Made by a program: the position numbers and the translations under genes. Below, piece by piece: positions 61,751 to 64,000 of a stretch of DNA of 64,000 bases (the first letter of the stretch is position 1; each line of letters opens with the position of its first letter). The notes under the pieces are model-generated. The model searched no databases and was not told the origin of the DNA. It saw only the letters and a list, made by a program, of their open reading frames with translations. Source of the DNA: JBDFMH01 sp047238125 (GTDB taxonomy: Bacteria; Pseudomonadota; Alphaproteobacteria; Sphingomonadales; Sphingomonadaceae); assembly GCF_047238125.1 (NCBI RefSeq), contig NZ_JBDFMH010000001.1, positions 3,286,001 to 3,350,000 of the forward strand. Direction: 5' to 3'.

Positions 61751-62920
61751 ATGAATGCCGCGCTGCTGATCCTGCCGGTGCTGTTCATGACGAGCATCGT
61801 CATGGGCACGGCGATGACGCTGGCATGGCGGATGTTCGGCCGCCCGCGCCATGCGCTGACCTGGGCCGTGGCATTCTGGCTGGGTGCAGCGCAGTGGGTG
61901 CTCACCGCGCTCACCGCGCTGCTGGGTGTCCCGCGCGCGGTGCAGCTGCCGCTGACCACCGGGCCCGTGCTGGCGATCGTCACGCTGGTGGCGATCGGCT
62001 GCATGCAGCGCACGGGGCGCGAGGCGCGGGGGCGCTGGCTGCCGGGTGTGGCGATCGGTGTCTGGGTCGTCTGCCTGGCGCTGGCGGTGGTGCGCCCGCA
62101 TATCGGGCTGCAGACCGCGATCCCGCTGGCCTATGCCGCGGCGCTGCTGGCGCTGGGCGCGGCGGCGACCTGGCCGGTGCGCGGACGGCCCAATCCGGCC
62201 GAGCTGTTCCTGGTGGGGATGATCGCGCTCTTCGCGCTGTTCGAAATGGGTGCGACGATCGTGGCGCTCGGGCTCGGCCCGGCCGGCAGCGGCGGTGCGC
62301 TGGCGATCTACCGGGTGCTGATCGCGGTCGGCCTGCCGGCAGGCTATGTCGGCATGGGGATTGCCGCCTGCTTCGTGATGGCGGCCGATCTGAGCACGCA
62401 GTTGCAGGCATTGGTGACGCGCGACCCGCTGACCGGGGTGCTGAACCGACGCGGTTTCGAGCAGATGGCCGCGACGCTGATCGCCAACGCCCATCGCCAC
62501 CAGCGCCCGCTGGCGCTGGTGCTGACCGATATCGACCGGTTCAAGGCAGTCAACGACAGCCACGGCCACCCCGCCGGCGACGAGACGCTGCGTGCCTTCG
62601 CGACCATGATCGACCAGGCCGTGCGCGACGAGGATCTGCTCGGCCGGCTGGGTGGTGACGAGTTCTGCCTGCTGATGGCCGAGACCAGCGAGGCCGATGC
62701 GGTGCGCGCGGTGGAGCGGATCCGCAACACCTTGCTGCGCTGCCGCCCGCTTGGACCGGATCGCCCGGTCACCGCCAGTTTCGGCATCGCGATGCTGGCG
62801 ACCGGCGGCACGCTGGCCGACATGCTCGACCAGGCCGACGCCGCGCTCTACGCATCGAAGGAGGCCGGTCGCGACCGAGTGACGCAGTCGAGCGTGCTGA
62901 AACTGGTCGCGAGCGGTTGA
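61751..62920 (+). CDS. Membrane diguanylate cyclase (GGDEF)
   Basis: A 389-residue protein with about six N-terminal membrane spans followed by a GGDEF domain (RLGGDEFCLL, site at residue 301). An inhibitory I-site RxxD (RDED) lies five residues upstream of the GGDEF, so it is likely a product-inhibited cyclase. ATG at 61751. Confidence 0.93.
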   Translation: MNAALLILPVLFMTSIVMGTAMTLAWRMFGRPRHALTWAVAFWLGAAQWVLTALTALLGVPRAVQLPLTTGPVLAIVTLVAIGCMQRTGREARGRWLPGVAIGVWVVCLALAVVRPHIGLQTAIPLAYAAALLALGAAATWPVRGRPNPAELFLVGMIALFALFEMGATIVALGLGPAGSGGALAIYRVLIAVGLPAGYVGMGIAACFVMAADLSTQLQALVTRDPLTGVLNRRGFEQMAATLIANAHRHQRPLALVLTDIDRFKAVNDSHGHPAGDETLRAFATMIDQAVRDEDLLGRLGGDEFCLLMAETSEADAVRAVERIRNTLLRCRPLGPDRPVTASFGIAMLATGGTLADMLDQADAALYASKEAGRDRVTQSSVLKLVASG

Positions 62921-63501
62921 CACCGGTCGGGTACGATCAGTCGCGGCATTGACGCATCGATATGTACTGCCGGCGCCTCGTCGGATCAGGCGATGGGGTG
63001 AGGGTGGCGGTCCGCATTTCTGGGGAAGGGCGGCGGCCCTGCTAGCTCACCAGCCTCGAGTTGCCGTTATCCGATTAACAAAAGGTCGGCGCTTGGCGGA
63101 CGATCGCTCGTTCGTGCCGCGCGGCTGATCATGCCGAAGATGCAGCTCAATTCTTGCCTGAGATCCCAAGCGAGATCATCCCCGAGCGGCGTGCTCTACT
63201 ACCCTGAAGCCTCCGCCACGCCCGAGTGGATAACCCAGCTGCGCAGGACAGGGTGGCTATGAGCCGAGATCATGGTGGCGGAGCGGGAGGTTGCCTGAAA
63301 ATTTTGTTAAGTAGCTGACAATGCGCGCTAATCACCGAGCTCCTTATCGGCTAGCCCACAATCTTTCCCACCGGGTACGACAATAATCCGCCGCCATCCA
63401 CTCGCGTGCGCCTCCCATCCCGCCCGCAGTGCCGAGCTTAAGCAACCTTGCTTCCATCTCACATGAGGCTTATATCGGCATCACTTGAGACGAGGAACGG
63501 C
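62921..63501. other. 581 bases without a convincing gene
   Basis: Between the cyclase and the antitoxin gene I see no gene with good support. A 43-codon frame (63131-63262, MPKMQLNSCLRSQARSSPSG by position) has no ribosome site and no family. A clear candidate promoter for the toxin-antitoxin pair is at its right end. Confidence 0.5.
63448..63476 (+). promoter_or_regulatory. Candidate promoter of the second toxin-antitoxin pair
   Basis: TTGCTT at 63448-63453 and TATATC at 63471-63476 are 17 nt apart, 26 nt upstream of the antitoxin ATG. Confidence 0.5.
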
Positions 63502-63936
63502 ATGGCTACTCAACCCGCATCGATCGAAGCGCTCTTGGGTGTGCCGGTAGGCAAGCAGGCTTCCCGGCTCGCCTTGGCCTACTCCATTGAGGATGGCCTA
63601 CCCGTAGCAGCGCTCGACCGCCTTGCCGACACCGTGGCGCCCGACGACGCCCGCTTCAAGTTCCGCCTGATCCCGAAAGCCACGCTGGAGCGGCGGCGCA
63701 AGTCGCCCTCCAAGCGGCTGACCAGCGAGGAAGGCGACCGGCTGGCGCGCCTCGCCAAGGTGTTCAGCTTCGCGCTCGACATCTACCAGGCGCCCGAGAA
63801 GGCGCGCGAGTTCCTGACCCGCCCGCACCCTATGCTCGACAGCAAGCCGCCACTGGACGTGGCGCTCGCCACCGGACCCGGCGCCGACCTCGTCATCAAC
63901 CTGCTGGGGCGGGCGGCCTACGGTGGCGGCGCGTGA
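63502..63936 (+). CDS. Xre/MbcA/ParS-type antitoxin (DUF2384)
   Basis: A 144-residue protein whose C-terminal half has the toxin-binding region LDIYQAPEKAREFLTRPHPM and PPLDVALATGPGADLVINLL, typical of RES-Xre antitoxins. ATG at 63502 (AACGGC before it; GAGGAACGG 5 nt upstream) is preferred over ATG 63448. The GTGA overlap with the next gene links it to the RES toxin. Confidence 0.9.
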   Translation: MATQPASIEALLGVPVGKQASRLALAYSIEDGLPVAALDRLADTVAPDDARFKFRLIPKATLERRRKSPSKRLTSEEGDRLARLAKVFSFALDIYQAPEKAREFLTRPHPMLDSKPPLDVALATGPGADLVINLLGRAAYGGGA

Positions 63937-64000
63937 AGGGCGGCAGGACCGATCGCGTCCTCACCGCCTTCCGCATCGGCGACCCGGACGGAGCCCACCC
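63933..64000 (+). CDS. RES-domain toxin, cut by the right edge
   Basis: Only 22 codons are visible, starting with GTG at 63933: VKGGRTDRVLTAFRIGDPDG by position. The AFRIGDPDGAHP motif is the start of RES toxins, which degrade NAD+. Position after the antitoxin with a 4-nt overlap supports this. The rest is outside the window. Confidence 0.8.
   Translation, partial: MKGGRTDRVLTAFRIGDPDGAH

Noticed and set aside
63131..63262. 43-codon frame in the gene-free stretch before the right-edge toxin-antitoxin pair
   Set aside because: No ribosome site, no family resemblance and too short to support.

Overview
The window is GC-rich chromosomal DNA from a sphingomonad-type alphaproteobacterium (Sphingomonas or a close relative). 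Evidence for this: a PEPxxWA-CTERM protein, the gene families and their order (queC-queE, lipB, ispE, dapF-mtaB-ftsY-yciB, ffh-rpsP-rimM ... trmD-rplS), many GTG/TTG starts, 4-nt stop/start overlaps, and REP-like palindromes of the kind common in this family. The first 300 bases are an exception: about 43% G+C by hand count, holding the 5' end of an unrecognised gene that runs off the left edge.

Layout. 0-9.4 kb: arginine biosynthesis (argD, argF), redox chaperone hslO, a candidate small RNA with its own terminator, queuosine genes queC-queE, small envelope proteins and lipB. 9.6-32 kb: an exopolysaccharide (EPS) locus. It holds a Tat-exported beta-helix protein, two Wzy/ligase-like membrane proteins, an outer-membrane export lipoprotein, a Wzz/BY-kinase co-polymerase, a TPR protein, GT4 glycosyltransferases, a TagA/WecG-type transferase, three methyltransferases, GDP-L-fucose synthesis (gmd, fcl) with a GT11 fucosyltransferase, a Wzx-like flippase, wecB, a PPP-family phosphatase and a FucP-like permease. 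No priming phosphoglycosyltransferase or GDP-mannose supply genes are present, so the locus depends on genes elsewhere.

32-49 kb: housekeeping genes. These are an N-formylglutamate amidohydrolase/enoyl-CoA hydratase pair, a DUF885 protein, ispE with a TPR protein, ETF-quinone oxidoreductase, a degenerate uracil-DNA glycosylase-like protein fused by overlap to a lytic transglycosylase, a MoaB/MogA protein, the tightly overlapped dapF-mtaB-ftsY-yciB operon, and a GGDEF-EAL protein. 49.6-54.9 kb: the ffh-rpsP-rimM-trmD-rplS translation and secretion block. It is interrupted between rimM and trmD by a thioredoxin-reductase-like gene on the opposite strand and a VapBC-type toxin-antitoxin pair whose toxin stop codon overlaps the trmD start codon.

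55-64 kb: a DUF2189 membrane protein, asd, a DUF2238-GFA-hydrolase operon, a PEPxxWA-CTERM protein, an M2 peptidase, a membrane diguanylate cyclase, 0.58 kb without a convincing gene, and a second toxin-antitoxin pair (Xre/MbcA-type antitoxin plus a RES toxin cut by the right edge).

No tRNA, rRNA, CRISPR array, insertion sequence or prophage was recognised. The most noteworthy items are the toxin-antitoxin insertion coupled to trmD, the candidate sRNA at about 4.6 kb, a REP palindrome translated inside mtaB, and several proteins of unknown role in and near the EPS locus.
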